Assembly: GCA_902523065.1 (NCBI GenBank)
Contig: CABYXZ010000003.1
Coordinates: forward strand, 104,574 to 168,573
DNA from: an uncultured Marinoscillum sp.
GTDB taxonomy: Bacteria; Bacteroidota; Bacteroidia; Cytophagales; MED-G16
Length of the DNA stretch: 64,000 bases
Direction of reading: 5' to 3'
Shown here: piece after piece, positions 39,801 to 54,800 of the stretch
Numbering within the stretch: position 1 is the stretch's first letter
Layout of the letters: each line of letters opens with the position of its first letter
Notes under the pieces: generated by a model
Seen by the model: only the letters and a program-made list of their open reading frames with translations
The model's database searches: none
What the model was told of the DNA's origin: nothing
Program-made: the position numbers and the translations under genes

Positions 39801-42800
39801 AAGATCAATTATGTCAATTATTCCATCTTTGTCATTATCTCCTGCAAGTTTTATAGACGCAGCAGCTGATGGAGTATCAGGTCCACACTTGTATGATGGA
39901 GTGCTTGCAACGAGCCTATAACTGTAATTAGCCATGTCAAATGTCACGTTAGTCACCTCAAGGGTGGTGTCGTTAGCTCCTGTGTGATAAGATGTATCGT
40001 TATTGACTACTAAGGTATCTGGTACGTCAGCCCACGAGCTTCCATTGTCTGTACTGTACTGCCACTGGTATAAAATAGTACCTTCAGCAGTAAATGAGGC
40101 AGTAAATGAAGCGTTTCCACCTGCAATTAGTGTATCATTAACTGGTATAGTGCTAGCAGCTGCAGCAGATCCAAATTCAATTAAGTCCATGAGTCCGTTA
40201 TCATCTAAATCGTCTTCAGGTGGATTATATCCTCCTTGACCAATTACTGTACCAATATTTGGAAACACCTCTACTGGTGAAGTTCCAAGATACCCGTCGT
40301 TATCTTCATCGGTGTAACCTGCTTCTACAGCATCATAACATCCATCGCCATCGGAATCTAAATCCTTTGAGTTAGGAATACCATCGCCGTCTATATCTTC
40401 ATCCTCACCTTCACTCACGTCTAAAATACCGTCGTTGTCGTCATCTATATCATCACTATCAGGTATGCCATCATTATCCCAATCGGATGAATTAACCAGT
40501 TGAGCTGGGGATGAGAAAACAGTGTCTCCACAAGCATAACTTGGGGTAAAGACTTTGACTCTAAATTTATTAGCTGAATAATCTAGTATGTTAACAACGT
40601 TTAAGGTGTCTGATGTCACGCTAGAGAAGTCTTCGTTATTTGTAAGATCTGTCCACACATTTCCTGAAGTGGTATCAAGAAGAATCTGCCACTGGTAACT
40701 TATAGTTGCATCAGAATTGGCAACAACAAAGAATTGAGCATCATTGTCGTAATATATTTGATTGCTAGGATTTCTAGTTATTTTAACCTGAGAACCCTTT
40801 TCCATAAAGTCCATTACACCATTTCCATCAAGATCAAGAGCTGCAGGGTTAGTGTATCCTCCCTGGTTCAGAACTTTACCTTTAGGACCAACAAGCACTG
40901 GTGAGATTCCAAGATATCCGTTGTTGTCAGGGTCAGTAAATCCAGCCTCAACTGCGTCAGGACATCCATCCCCGTCAGAATCAAGGTCTATGTAATTAGG
41001 AAATCCGTCACCGTCAATATCTGTTGTGTCTTCATCAACATCAAGTATTCCGTCATTATCAGAGTCGAGGTCAACAACCTTATCTGGATATCCGTCATCA
41101 TCAAAATCAGGTAGGAATACGTTCAGTGTTGAGACATCTGTTGAAACGTCAGGGTCACATGCAAAGCCTGGTGTCTGCATCTCAAGATTATACTTGTACC
41201 CATTCATTGAGAAAGGTATATTCTGAATTTTCAGAGTGTCAGATCTAACACCAGATATTATTACCGGATTTCCATAGGTTCCAAGAGGGAAGTTATGGAA
41301 TATAGTATCCCCGTCGACAAGAGTATAGTCGTCGTCATCATTACCAGCAGTAATGTTTGTTATCTCATTATCCAGACATGATAAGCAAGTAATCCAATCT
41401 TGAGCTCGGTAGTAAGTAGATACTTGGGTGGTGTCTTTCTTATATCTCCATCCTTTGTGATAACTATCTTCATTGGAGGCTTCAATCCTATCGATCTCTA
41501 ACCAATCAGATGTGTTGGTAGAAGTTCTTTTTTCTAAATAAAGGTCATTCCTACCATTTAATTGAGTACCCAAATTAGTCCATTGTTTATATTTAGCTTT
41601 ATCCAAATCAAAATCTTTGTTAGGCCCTGAATTACTTAAATAGGCACGAGCATAATTAATATTATAGATGACGTAATAGTATTCTCCCCTACTTAGGGGC
41701 TGCTCAGAATCAGATAAGTTTGTATTGTAGGAACCAATTTTTAATTGATACAAACGAAGATCAGGAATATCTTTAACAGCCTTAAGCTCAACAATTTTAG
41801 GTTGTAGAGATCCATATCTATTACCTTCAGCAACACCAGTTAAGATGATATCAGGAGTATTTTGAAGAGTTCTAAAGGTAACTCCGTTATCATCACTTTG
41901 CTGCCACCTTTGAGAAATTATGCTTGGAGAAGTTCCAGATCCTACAAAAATTGTATCAGAGTTAAGTATAACGTTAACAGTAGCAGGGTTTTGCGTTATA
42001 TTTACTGTGTCACCAGCCTCTATGTAGTCCTCTACACCATTCAGGTCAAGATCATTAGGGTCTGTGTAACCGTCGTTACCACTTGTTACAAGTCCATTAA
42101 TATCAACAAATACCTCTTCTGGCCCTAAGTATCCGTCTCCATCGTCGTCCGTAAATCCACTCTCAAGTACGTCGTTACACCCATCTCCGTCAGAATCAAG
42201 ATCTAAGCAGTTTGGTATACCATCTTCGTCAGTATCAACCTCACACCCTTCAACTTTGTCAGGAATACCGTCATTGTCTGAATCTAGGTCAATATAATCT
42301 GGTACGCCATCTTTGTCAGTATCAGACCTAGCCTCAACCCTGATATTTGCACAACTTGATGCAACTGCCGTATCACACTTAAATGCCGGAGTAGATACAA
42401 TTACCCTGTAGTTCTTGTCATCAAGGTTTAGAGGGGTTCTCACGATTGTGAGCGTATCATTATTTACACCTATATATTCACTTGGACCAGCAAATTTAAA
42501 TAGAGGATAGGAGTTAGTAACAAAATCGTTAGCATTTGTACCAGAAATATCTTTAAACTCACCCTTCTCAATATTCCAATCGTCGATGTTAAATGTAGCG
42601 CTTGCTGATCTACCGTTTTTTCTGTAGGCCCATCCCTCTTCAGTATCCCATTCCGACCCGTCAGCGGATTGTGAGTCGTCACCGTATGCATCCACCTTCT
42701 CCCAATTGTTTGTGACTGCATCTTTTCTCCAGAGGCTTATGTTATAATGGCCTTCACTTAAATTTCGTAAATCCCACACATACTGTTCTTTGTATGGTGC

Positions 42801-45800
42801 TGAATTTTCGTCGCTGAAATGACTTACCCAACCACTATTATAATACATTATGTAATACTGTCCAGCTTTTAGTCCTGTGCTCGAAAGGGTATGTTCTGCA
42901 CTTGTATTTCCAGATGAAATACCCACACTGTAATTTGATAAATCATCAATATCTCTTACCGCATAGAATTCTATTGCCTCGTAAGCACCACTTTTTGTCT
43001 CAAATACACCTGATAAAACTAAATCAGGAGACTCGCTCAGATCAATCCACGTCTCACAGTCTTCACTAATCTGCCACTGGAATGCATTCGTTCCTTCTGA
43101 TATTGCCCCAACAACAAGTTCTAGATCACTAAACTCAGATACATTATAATTAGCAGCTGGTTGCACATCTATAACGACTTGATTTCCACCCTCAAGGAAG
43201 TCATAGACATCGTTTCCGTCAAGATCGTCAGCAACATGAGGTGGGTATGAGTAAAGTACACCTAAAACCCTACCATTTGAAGAATTAACTGCTGCTGCTA
43301 AGTCACCAACTGAATCTCCTAGAATACCGTCGTTGTTAGGATCTGAGAAACCGGCCTCTATTACGTCTAAGCATCCATCACCGTCAGAGTCAAGATCAAA
43401 AGAGTTAGGGATGCCGTCTCCATCAAGATCGTCAATGAACTCGTCTATATCAAGGATACCGTCATTATCATCATCTTCATCATCAAGATCTGGGACTCCG
43501 TCCCCATCGTTATCAGGATATGCTATTAGTCTTGCAGCTACAGTCGTATCGTTCTCACCACATACGAATCCTGGAGTGCTTATTACTGCTCTGTACCTAT
43601 TACTGTTCATTGCTGTACTAACAGGATCGATGGTTAGCACTGCAGTATTAGAACCAGAATACGAACCTATGTCTTGTACATCAACCCAGTTATTCCCTGC
43701 ATCTGTGCTTAGCTGCCACTGGAATGCTAGAGGAGAAGTAGCAGTAGCAGACGCCTCAAACACTTCTTTCTTACCTTGTGAGGATACAACATTTAATGGA
43801 TGGGATATAGAAGTTATTGGACCCCCGAACTCTTGGAAGTCGAATACAGCGTTTTCGTCTGAGTCGAAATTAGGCGTCTTATTGTAATTAACACCAACAA
43901 CAAGACCAACAACAGGAAATACTTCGGGAGCACCAATTCCAGGAATTCCGTCTCCGTCAGGATCACTATGTCCCACCTCAACAGCATCATAACATCCATC
44001 ACCGTCAGAATCAAGATCAAGATAATCAGGAATTCCGTCACCGTCATTATCCACATTGTTACCACCTTCGTAAACGTCTAGGATACCATCGTTGTCTGAG
44101 TCGTTGTCAGTTATGTTTGGAATTCCGTCGTTGTCTGAATCATCTTTTGCAGTAAGCATAGCTGCGTTGGTAAACACTGGATCTGCACAACCCAGAGCAG
44201 GCGTTGTTATCTTTAACCTGTAATAATATCCGTCTATTTCTTCAGATACTGCTGTAAGGCTTAGTGTATTTGTAGTAACTCCAGAGTATGTTCCACCATC
44301 TGATAAATCGTTCCAGGTCAAGGTTTCGTCGTCACTGTACTGCCATTGATAAGTAATTGTTGCGTCACCCGTAACTACAGCATTATATTCTGCATCATCT
44401 CCACCTTGTCTAACTACATCAACAGGTTGAGTTACTACCACAGCCTGAGTACTAACTTGAAGGAAGTCTTCTGTGCCGTCACTATCGTTGTCGGGTGGCG
44501 TGCCGTACGAGTGACCATCTATTTTACCTGTAACGTCAATGCTAGGGGTTCCATTTCCAACTAATCCATCGTCGTCATCATCTGTAAATCCAGCTTCAAT
44601 AACGTCTTTACATCCGTCTCCATCTGAGTCTAGATCAATTCTATTTGGTATACCGTCTCCATCTGTGTCAAGATCTTCACCTCCCTCATCTACGTCAAGA
44701 ATTCCGTCGTTGTCGTCGTCAGCATCTTCTCTATCTGGAACGCCGTCTTCGTCTGTGTCTACAGGACTAATGGTTATTCTTGCCTCACAGCTGACCATAT
44801 CTTCTGCACAAACAAAAGAAGGACTAGATATTTTCACACGAACTAGTGATCCATGATACTCTTCATAAGTCATGTTTTTAAGAACTAGAGTTGAAGAATT
44901 TCCACCGTTACCAGTCTGACTTGTAGTGTAGTCGAGGAGGTCGTACTTAGTTGATGCAGCATTATTTGTTGTAGCGTATCCTGTCCCTGTTGAATTTCTA
45001 AAACAATCTTTACACGTGATCCAGTCACCTACATTAAATGTCTTAGATGAAAATTTATTAGGCTTTCTCTTGAGCCATCCTCTGTAATACTCCCAATCTT
45101 TACCAGTTCCGTCTTCTCCCCTTACACCTATTACATCTACAACATCTTTATTGCTGTCAAATCCTCCAACTCCATCTTCTTTACTATATACTATCTCAAA
45201 GACATCGTCACCACCCTGCATACCATTGGAGAGTAATGAACTAAAATCATACACTTGAGCATATCCTGAACTCGTTGAAGGGTGTCTGTTATCAAAGAAA
45301 TAGTAGAAGCTCGAGTATCTTTGGAAGTAGATTAAAATCTTTTCGCCTTTTTTAATAGAACCAGAAAACTGTCCATGATAAGAGCTAATTCCGTTTCCGT
45401 TACTATAATTATATATTCTGTAATTTTCTAAGTCGTCAATATCTTTTGTGGCTAAAAGCTCAATAAATTTAGGTGAGCCATCATAATCACTATTTCTGTA
45501 GGCGTTACCAATTCCTATAAACATTAGACCAGACTCATTAATATCTGTCCAGGTTTTGCCTGTGTCTTTACTTATTTCCCACTGATAGTCAAGAGGAGAC
45601 AAGGATTTTGCTGCACCATCAAAAACAGCAGTACCAAATTCATCTACTGTCACAGAATCTGGACACTGTACATCTGTGATTTCACCTCCCTCCTCAAGGA
45701 AATCATAAATCCCGTTTCCGTCAAGATCATTTGGCTCTGAATAACCACCAAAACTATTAACTCTACCCCTTGATGTTCCAAAATCTATGATCGCTGCAAA

Positions 45801-48800
45801 ACCTAATGAGTTTATCGAGTCGACAAACAATGAGTCCTTACTATCTGGACCAATGAGACCATCACCATTTGTGTCAAGGAATCCAGCTTCGATAACATCA
45901 AGACATCCGTCACCATCTGAATCTAGGTCAAACCTATTAACTATTCCATCTTGGTCATTATCCTGATTACCTGTTCCCTCGTAAATATCTCTTATACCAT
46001 CGTTATCATCGTCATCGTCTTCTATATCTGCAATTCCATCTTTGTCGTTATCAGGAAGTACAATTATAGTACCTTCGTAATCAAGAGTTATTGTCTGACA
46101 GACATATGATGGTATAGTGAGTATTACCCTATACTTATAGCCCGATATAGCGTCATCAGGCTGAGTAAATACAATCTTGTTTGTTTGGGTTCCCGAGTAT
46201 GGACTCTCTTCAGGTACATCAAACCAAGAACCACCGTTATCCCTACTTTCCTGCCACTGGTATAAGATTAAATCACCAGTAGGAATATTGGCAGTTATAG
46301 TAAAGGATCCAGTACCTGATTCTAACATGGTTAAATTATTACTATTAAGTCCTGCACTTATAACATTCATACCGTACTGCAAGAAATCTTTTACTCCGTT
46401 ATCATCTAAGTCGTTAGGTGTTGTGTAACCATCACCGAGTAGACCTGATGTTATCCTACCAAGCGAATCGACTGTGTATGGCCTATTATCACCCAAAATA
46501 CCATCGTCCGAAGTATCAAGAACTTTATCAGTGAAACCTGCTTCTAATACGTCAAAACATCCGTCACCGTCAGAATCAAGATCAAATCTATTCCTAATTC
46601 CATCACCGTCAAGATCTCCCTCGCCCTCGTCGGTGTCAAGGATTCCGTCGTTATCGTCATCAAGATCCACGTTATTTAGTATACCGTCATTATCCCAGTC
46701 TGAATTAACATCGAGTCGAGCTGCAGGTGAGAAGGTTGTGTCGTGACACACATAGCCAGGATTTGTTATTCTAAGTCTATATCTCCAATCGTCCATTCCC
46801 TGCCTGATATCGTATATGCTCAAGGTATCGTTGAAAATTCCTGAGTAGTTGGATGATCCTGTATTTATGCAGATATTATCGAAAGATATTCCAATACCTC
46901 TGATTTCTGGGTCTTCAAGGCCAGAAACATCAGTGTATGTTATAGTAATTGTCTTAACTCCATCTGGGAAGGTAAGCTTAGCTGTACCTCTGTTATCAGC
47001 AAATGATTCTGAGTTTTCTTTTGATGTTATCGTATTGCCACTAACTGTGAAGGTAGGATTGGTATTAATAGACTCAATAGTTGGATTTCCAGCGTCTGAT
47101 GAAATGACAACCTTATCCTTCCAATTACCTGTTTTTGAATCAATATCGGTAAGGAACAACCTCAGGTCATTGACAACATTAGGGAAGGTAATTGTTGTTT
47201 TAACAGCAGATTCTCCTGATCCTGATTTTGGATCAAGGCTAAGACCAAGTGTTCTAATACCTCCAAATGTAGAGTTATCAATCTTTGGATAACCAGTTTC
47301 CCAGTCTACGTTTGTGTTCTCGTCAACTTTTATGATAATATCATTTCCTAAAACTACGTTAGATATAGTATCGTGTAACACACCATCTGTCCAAGTCCAC
47401 GGAGAAGAACCCCATTCCGATGATACACAAGTCTCTGTGTCGCCTGTCGAAGCCGTTCCACTATCGCTAGCGTCAATGTCTGCCCATGAAGAGCCATTAT
47501 CTTTTGATACCTGCCAGTGAAGTCTCGAAGTACCTGAAACGAAATAGTTCACGTAGAACATTGCAGTATCGTTTCCTTCGGAAAGGAAATAATTGTTATA
47601 ATTTGTTATGGTTACAGATGATCCAGCCTCAAGGTAGTCAGCTGTGCCGTTACCATCACCATCGAGTGGTGTCGAGTAAGAATGATCCTTAACTGCACCG
47701 TTGTTTTCAACCTCAGGCGTCCCAGTACCAAGGATACCGTCTCCATCTCCGTCGGTGAACCCTGCCTCATCAACATCAAAACATCCGTCTCCATCTGAAT
47801 CTAAATCAAATTTATCAAGGATACCGTCCCCGTCGGTGTCAGTATCTTCCCCCTCTACTGAATCTAATATACCGTCGTTATCGTCGTCCACATCTGTTTC
47901 GTCAGGTATCCCGTCTCTGTCGTTATCACCCACAACTGTTACTGTTACTGCACATGTAGTATCGTTATCACCACACACAAAACCTGGAGTGCTAGCTATT
48001 GCCCTGTACTGGTATCCAGTGAAAGCTTTAACAATATTTTCAATAACTAAAGTATCACCTTTTGACTCGTTAAATGTAGGTAGAGATGTTCCATAACTAT
48101 TTGTTGTGTAAGGTGTTTTTGATTCTAAGTTAGTAGATGCTGAATTGCCCTCTTTTGTGAAGCAATCGTTACAGTACTGCCAATCAGACTCATTAAATGT
48201 CTTACTAGCTAGAATATTTGCCTTCCTTTTCATCCATCCTCTCTTGTACTCCCACGCCTTACCAGTACCGTCTTCACCCTTCCTACCTATCATGTCCACA
48301 ATATCGTTATGCTGATCTTTGTCACCATCAACGAGTACAAAGGAATCGTCTCCACCCCTCATTCCATATCTTAGGAGGTTACTTACATTAAAACTTCTAG
48401 CGTATGAAGAGGTATTAATATCAAAGAAGTCTTGGAATTCTGTATCGACGGAGTATAATAGAATAATACCGCCCTTACTAACAGATCCATTTAAGTCATA
48501 TGAATATGAATTAGAAGAGTTAGCATTCTGGAAGTTATAGACTCTGTATTTGTTAAGATTTGGAATGTCCTTAAGGGCGATAAGCTCAATGAACTTCGGC
48601 CTACCCTCGTCATCGTTTGATCTAGATGCCTGACCCATACCTAGGAACATAAGGTCTGTATCTCCTACATCTGTCCAGTTTGTAGAGTCATTACTGTACT
48701 GCCAGTTATATCTCACAACTGTCTCTCCTTGACCGTTAGGTGCTGTTATGATACTTACGTCTGATCCCTCAGTAGCTACAATATCATCCGGACAACTGAT

Positions 48801-51800
48801 ACTAGTAATAGCTGCACCAGCCTCCATAAAATCCTTAACACCATTTTCATCCTGATCAAGACCAGAGGTGCTGGTTGATCCATTAACAGTTCCATTTGGT
48901 TCAATTGTTGGATTAGCATCTCCAAATATTCCGTCGTCGTTAGGATCTCTGTCTGTTGAGGTTCCATACGCCTCGTCAACATCGTAACATCCGTCATTAT
49001 CTGAATCTAGGTCTCTAGAGTCTGGCATACCGTCTCCGTCGGTATCCGTATTACCATCTCCTTCGAACTCATCTAAAATACCGTCGTTGTCGTCGTCATC
49101 ATCAAGTTCATCTCTTACACCGTCCTGATCGAAATCATCTCTTACAATGAGGGTGGTAACATTAGAAGTGTCATTTACTGCGCAAGCAAATCCTGGATTT
49201 GATGCAATTACCCTGTACTGATATTCATTTATATTATCAGATACTGGGTTAATAGTAAGTGAATTTGTTCCGTATCCTGTGTAGGCAGTAGTAGTAGTAG
49301 TAGATGAAGCCGCTTCCTGAACACTTATACCATCAATGGACAAATATGCTCCCTCTTTATCACCAGATGTTGTCTTAGCACGGAAACCAATCGAGTGTGA
49401 ACCCGATGCTGTTGGTGTGAAGGTAACTGAGGCATTATTCCACCCTGTACCAAGCGACATAGCGCCACCATCACCAACTAAAGTACTAGGCTCTGCACTA
49501 CCAGCATCAATAAAGACTTCCACTTTACCATTATTTATTAAAGAAATCACCCCTTCTGCCCCAAAATTAGCTTGTTCAAAACTTATAGTGTAGGTGACAC
49601 CTGCTTTAAGGGAAACACTTTGATAAAATCCCTCCCTAACATCACCAAATCCTTTGTCAGATATCCACGGCTCATCAATACGATCATGGAATCCAACCCA
49701 AGTACCTCCGTCGTTAGAGCTTGAAAGATTAGTATCATCTGAGACAGCGTAAGAGGTAGTTGCTAAAGCTGGATTTTCGAGATTATTGACATCAGGTGTT
49801 AATCCTCCTATCACCTCTGAGGAAAAAATTGCCCAACCATCCGGTACACCACCGAAAATTACAGTACCATCTAATGAACCATTCGTAAATAAATTAGACC
49901 CAGAGCCCGAAGAACCAAAGGTAACAGTATCATTTTCTGCGTTTATATCTGTCCACGTAGACCCATCATCGCTACTCACCTGCCACGTGTAACTTACAAT
50001 AGAAGGGTATTCTACAGTTGTCCAAGCACCTGAAGGCTCCGTGTAAAATGGACTGTTAGTATCCTGGTAGTGACCTATCCAGTAGTTACGTTGTGTTGAA
50101 TAAGCTCTCACCGCCTCCCAAACAAGTGTATTCTCAGCATCGTCGTTTATTACTACAAGATAACCTCCAATCGCATTTGCTTCATCTCTAGCAGTAGTCC
50201 AGTAACCAGATATTGCTTGGTCTTTAGTTTTTATAAAATAGGAGTGTCCCTTATAGTCCAATATTTTTTTATATCCAGAAATATCGTCGTCTCTTGTTGA
50301 GTTAAACTCTACAATTTGCCTCATATTTCCATAACCATTTTTAAAATCATCCCACTTTCCATCACTAACATATGTGTAAGCATAATGCTGACCCTTGTCA
50401 TTGTTTGGCTCACGTGGCCTCCAATTCGTGTAGCTGGAAGAGCCTTGGATTCCATCAATAGTGGATACAACACTCATCGATGTAGAAGATCCGTTTGATG
50501 CTATAGTAGTCGAAGATAAATCTGAAGTTATTGTTGGCGATTGTCCAACCTCTAAGAAATCAGCTATTCCTGAATTGTCTCCGTCTTTAGCTGTTGGGTA
50601 AGTATGTGAAGATACTTTACCATTACCATCAACACAGTTAGAATCATAGCAAAGCCTACCATCACCATCAGTATCAGCAAACCCAGCCTCCTCGACATCA
50701 TTACATCCGTCACCGTCAGAATCCAGGTCTAATCTATTTGGTATACCGTCCCCATCAGTATCAAGGTCATCACCTCCCTCGTCAACATCTAAGATTCCGT
50801 CGTTGTCGTCGTCGAGATCAGCACTATTCTTGATACCATCATTATCAGGATCTGCCAATACTCTCAAAGGTGCAGGGTCTGAGTAAACTGGCGTAGATGA
50901 ACAAGCATATGATGGTGTAGAGACTTTTAGCCTATACAAATTATTATCGAAACTCGCTGGAGCAGCCTTTATGCTCAAAGTATCATTATCTACTCCCGCG
51001 TAGTTAGTACCGTTAGAAATATCTGTCCATGTCGTATCAGAGCCTACAACCACACCAACTTGCCACTGGTAGCTTACATTTGAGTTAGGTATATATCCCG
51101 AAACCCAACCTGTGAGTAAATCATTTTCTACATAACCAGCAGCCTCTGGATCTCTGTAATGATTTATCCAGATATTTCTATTTGCTTGATTAGTCACATT
51201 ATATACTCCCTCCCTAACAAGCTCCATCTCAAGCGAATTATTCATAACAACTAGATAACCACCTACCGAGTGAGCGTAATCGACAGCTGCATAATAATAT
51301 TTTCTCACCGGAGAGTAATAGTATGAATGACCGGCGTAGTGGAACATAAAACTTAGATTACTATTGTCTACTTGAATTGTTATGTCTGGATCTGTTATCG
51401 AATCGAATTCAACCACAAACCATAGATCTAACTTATTTGCGGCGAAATCTTGAGCACCCTTGTTATTAACATACTGAGTATTAAGAAATGCATGTGTCCC
51501 GCCATCCCTTCCATTAGGTTTACCTTCCTCCCAGTTAGTAAATGTGGTTTGAAGACTTGCCTTAGAGAAAAATATGGCGTTGCCTTCTTCATCTATTACT
51601 ACTGGGCTTGGTTGTGTGAATATACTTGGGTTACCTGACACCTCAAGGTAATCGGCAACAGAGTTTTGATCTAAATCTTGGGGACTTGTTGTATAATCAT
51701 GACCTACGACCATTCCATCAGTATTTACAGCTGGTTCACCAGTCCCAAGCATACCGTCACCATCAGGATCAGAGAATCCAGCTTCTACTGCGTCAAAGCA

Positions 51801-54800
51801 GCCATCACCATCCGAGTCAAGGTCGAGATAATTTGGTATTCCGTCACCATCATAGTCATCTGTAGGATTCCCTTCGTCTGAGTCTTTGATACCGTCGTTG
51901 TCAGAGTCTAAATCATCTGGATCTCCCACACCGTCACCATCAGAGTCTAGTGGCACAACAACTTCTGCAGGCTCTGAGAAAACGCCGTCATCACAAGCAT
52001 AGTTGAGCGTCTGCACCCTCGCTCTGTACTGGTACCTATCAAAGTTTCTTGGGATACCGTTTATCTTTAATGTGTCGTCATTAATTCCAGTGTAGAGAGT
52101 TGTAGCTGGGATAACCAAACTATCTACAGGGTAAGGCTTTACAGATGTAGAATTAACGAGTTTGTCAAGGCAACTTGGGCAAATAATCCAGTCACTTTCA
52201 TGGAATTCAGTGTTGGCATACCTGTTGTCTTTTCTCTTAAAGTACCCTGAAGGTGTAACCCAACCATAAGCAGGGTCAGGGTTTGAGACACTTGGAGATT
52301 CGTTTGTTGCTTTACCGTAGGTGTCCACAACTTTATTGTCAGATATTCTCACTATCTCAATTCTGTTATCAAATCTGAAATATGCAAGATTACCGAAGTT
52401 GTAATGTGTATATTTGCCGCTACCGTAAACATTACTTAAAGAACTTCCAAAGAATAAATTAAAGTTATTGGTTCCCCCATCGGTAACTACTATGAAATTA
52501 CCAGCCTTAGTAAAATTGTTAAGATTCCTTTCTACATAGTTGTTCTGAGAATTTACAAGCCTTATCTTATATTTATTTGCCTCGATATCTTTGTTTGCGT
52601 AAATCTCTAAAAATGATCTGTATTGATTATTCCTTGGATATCCTCCACCAACAATCATGATCTCAGACTGTCCTCCGTCGCCGGTAGTTGTCTCAATGTC
52701 TTCAAACGTATTACCCTCGTCAGTGCTGACTTGCCACGTATACTTTATTGTGCCGTCTGAGGAGCCCTTGGCGACAAATATTGCACTACCGTTATTACTT
52801 ACCGTGACATCAGTCGGACTTGATGCAACACTCGCAAATGAGCCTGACTCTAGGAAATCAAATACCCCGTTACCATCTAAATCATCAGGATCTGAATATG
52901 TGTAAATTCCATTACCTGTAGATGTAACAAGTCCTTGGTCGTTTACATTAATAAGCGGGATACCCACCTTCCCGTCAGAGTTTTCGTCGTTTGACAAACC
53001 AGCTTCATCAACATCCTTACATCCGTCTCCATCCGAATCGTAATCGAGTCTGTTAGGGATTCCATCACCATCAGTGTCAAGCGTGTCTCCACCCTCCAAA
53101 AGGTCGGTGACACCGTCGTTGTCATCGTCAGAATCTAATTCATCAGGGACGCCGTCAGAGTCAGAGTCTTTCTTGTAAACCCTAAGTTCAGCGTCGTTCG
53201 TTGTAACATCTTTATCACACTTGAAAGCAGGTGTAGTCATGTACAACCTGTAAGCGTACTTATCCATCTCGGCAACTACTGAGTCAATAGTTAATACTGT
53301 AGAGTCTAGACCTGAGTAATTACCGTAGTATTCAGGATTATTTGATATAAAATTGCTAACATTAGTCCACGTATTTCCTTCATCTGTAGTTATCTGCCAA
53401 TCATAGGTTATAGTACCCTTATCATCGGTAGTGGAACCGTTACCTGAGAATGTAACAGTAGCATACTCAATTGTAGTTACCTTCACTGGGTCTAACGTCT
53501 TTGCTAGTGCTGTCCCCACCTCAAGGAAGTCTTTTGAACCATTGACGTCAAGGTCATCAAGGGTAGCATTAGTCTTGTAGATAATGTTATCAACCTTACC
53601 ATTATCTGTGTACTTGTAAGGTGCCACACTTACAATTCCGTCGTTGTCACCGTCTACGTAGCCAGCCTCAACAACGTCGTTACAGCCGTCGTTATCTGAG
53701 TCAAGGTCTAACCTATTTGGTATCCCATCACCGTCAGTATCGGTATTAACACCTCCCTCTAACACATCTGTTATACCGTCATTGTCGTCGTCTACATCAT
53801 CTTCATCTCCAACCCCGTCACCATCAAAATCTTCGGTAGCAACAATCTGCGCTGAAGAAGTCGTTAATTCAGTAACACAGTAGTATGCAGGTGTAGAGAT
53901 CTCTACCCTTATCTGGTCACCATTCATCTCGACCGTGACACTTGATATTGTAAGTTCATCGGAATTCACACCTGAGTATACCGCGTCATTTGTTAGGTCT
54001 GTCCACGTAGCACCGTTGTCAGTACTTCTCTGCCACTGATAGAAAATTGTTGATAGGGAGGTTACATTTACAGAGAACTTCTCTTCCTGACCCTCTGTGG
54101 TAATAACACCGTCAGGGTTTGTGTATGACTGTACACCGCTTCCTGCCTCTAAGAAGTCCTTGATTCCGTTTCCATCTAAGTCATTAGGTGTTTCATAAGT
54201 GAATGGTCCTGATCCAGTAGACAATACTTTACCTTGATCGTTCACAGTGATTACAGGAGAGCCAACCTTACCATCTGAGTCAGAATCTACAAAACCTGCT
54301 TCTCTAACATCTAAACAACCGTCGTTATCTGAGTCTGGATCTATCCTGTTTGGAATTCCATCGTTATCGGTATCGAGAGTCTCACCACCCTCTTCAGTAT
54401 CAAGAATCCCATCGTTGTCGTCGTCAACATCATCATCGTCAGGGACACCGTCCTCGTCTGTGTCAGTCCTAAAAACTGAAAGCTCTGCCGCACTAGAAGT
54501 AACGTCTTGGTCACATTTAAAAGCATTCGTCTGCATAAGGAGCCTATACTGGAAACCATCCATTGAGGCCTCTACAGAATCTATTTTAAGTGTTGTTGTT
54601 GTCTCTCTCGAGTACTTTCCAGGATGTGACGGATTATCAGAGGTATAAGAACTTATATTTACCCATGTAGCACCATTATCTGTAGTTATTTGCCAATTGT
54701 AGGAGATAGTACCTAGATCTTCAATAGTTTCACCAGCGGCTGAAAACGTCACGTTTGAATATTCTAAGACATTTACACTGCTTGGGTCTGAAGTCTTTGA

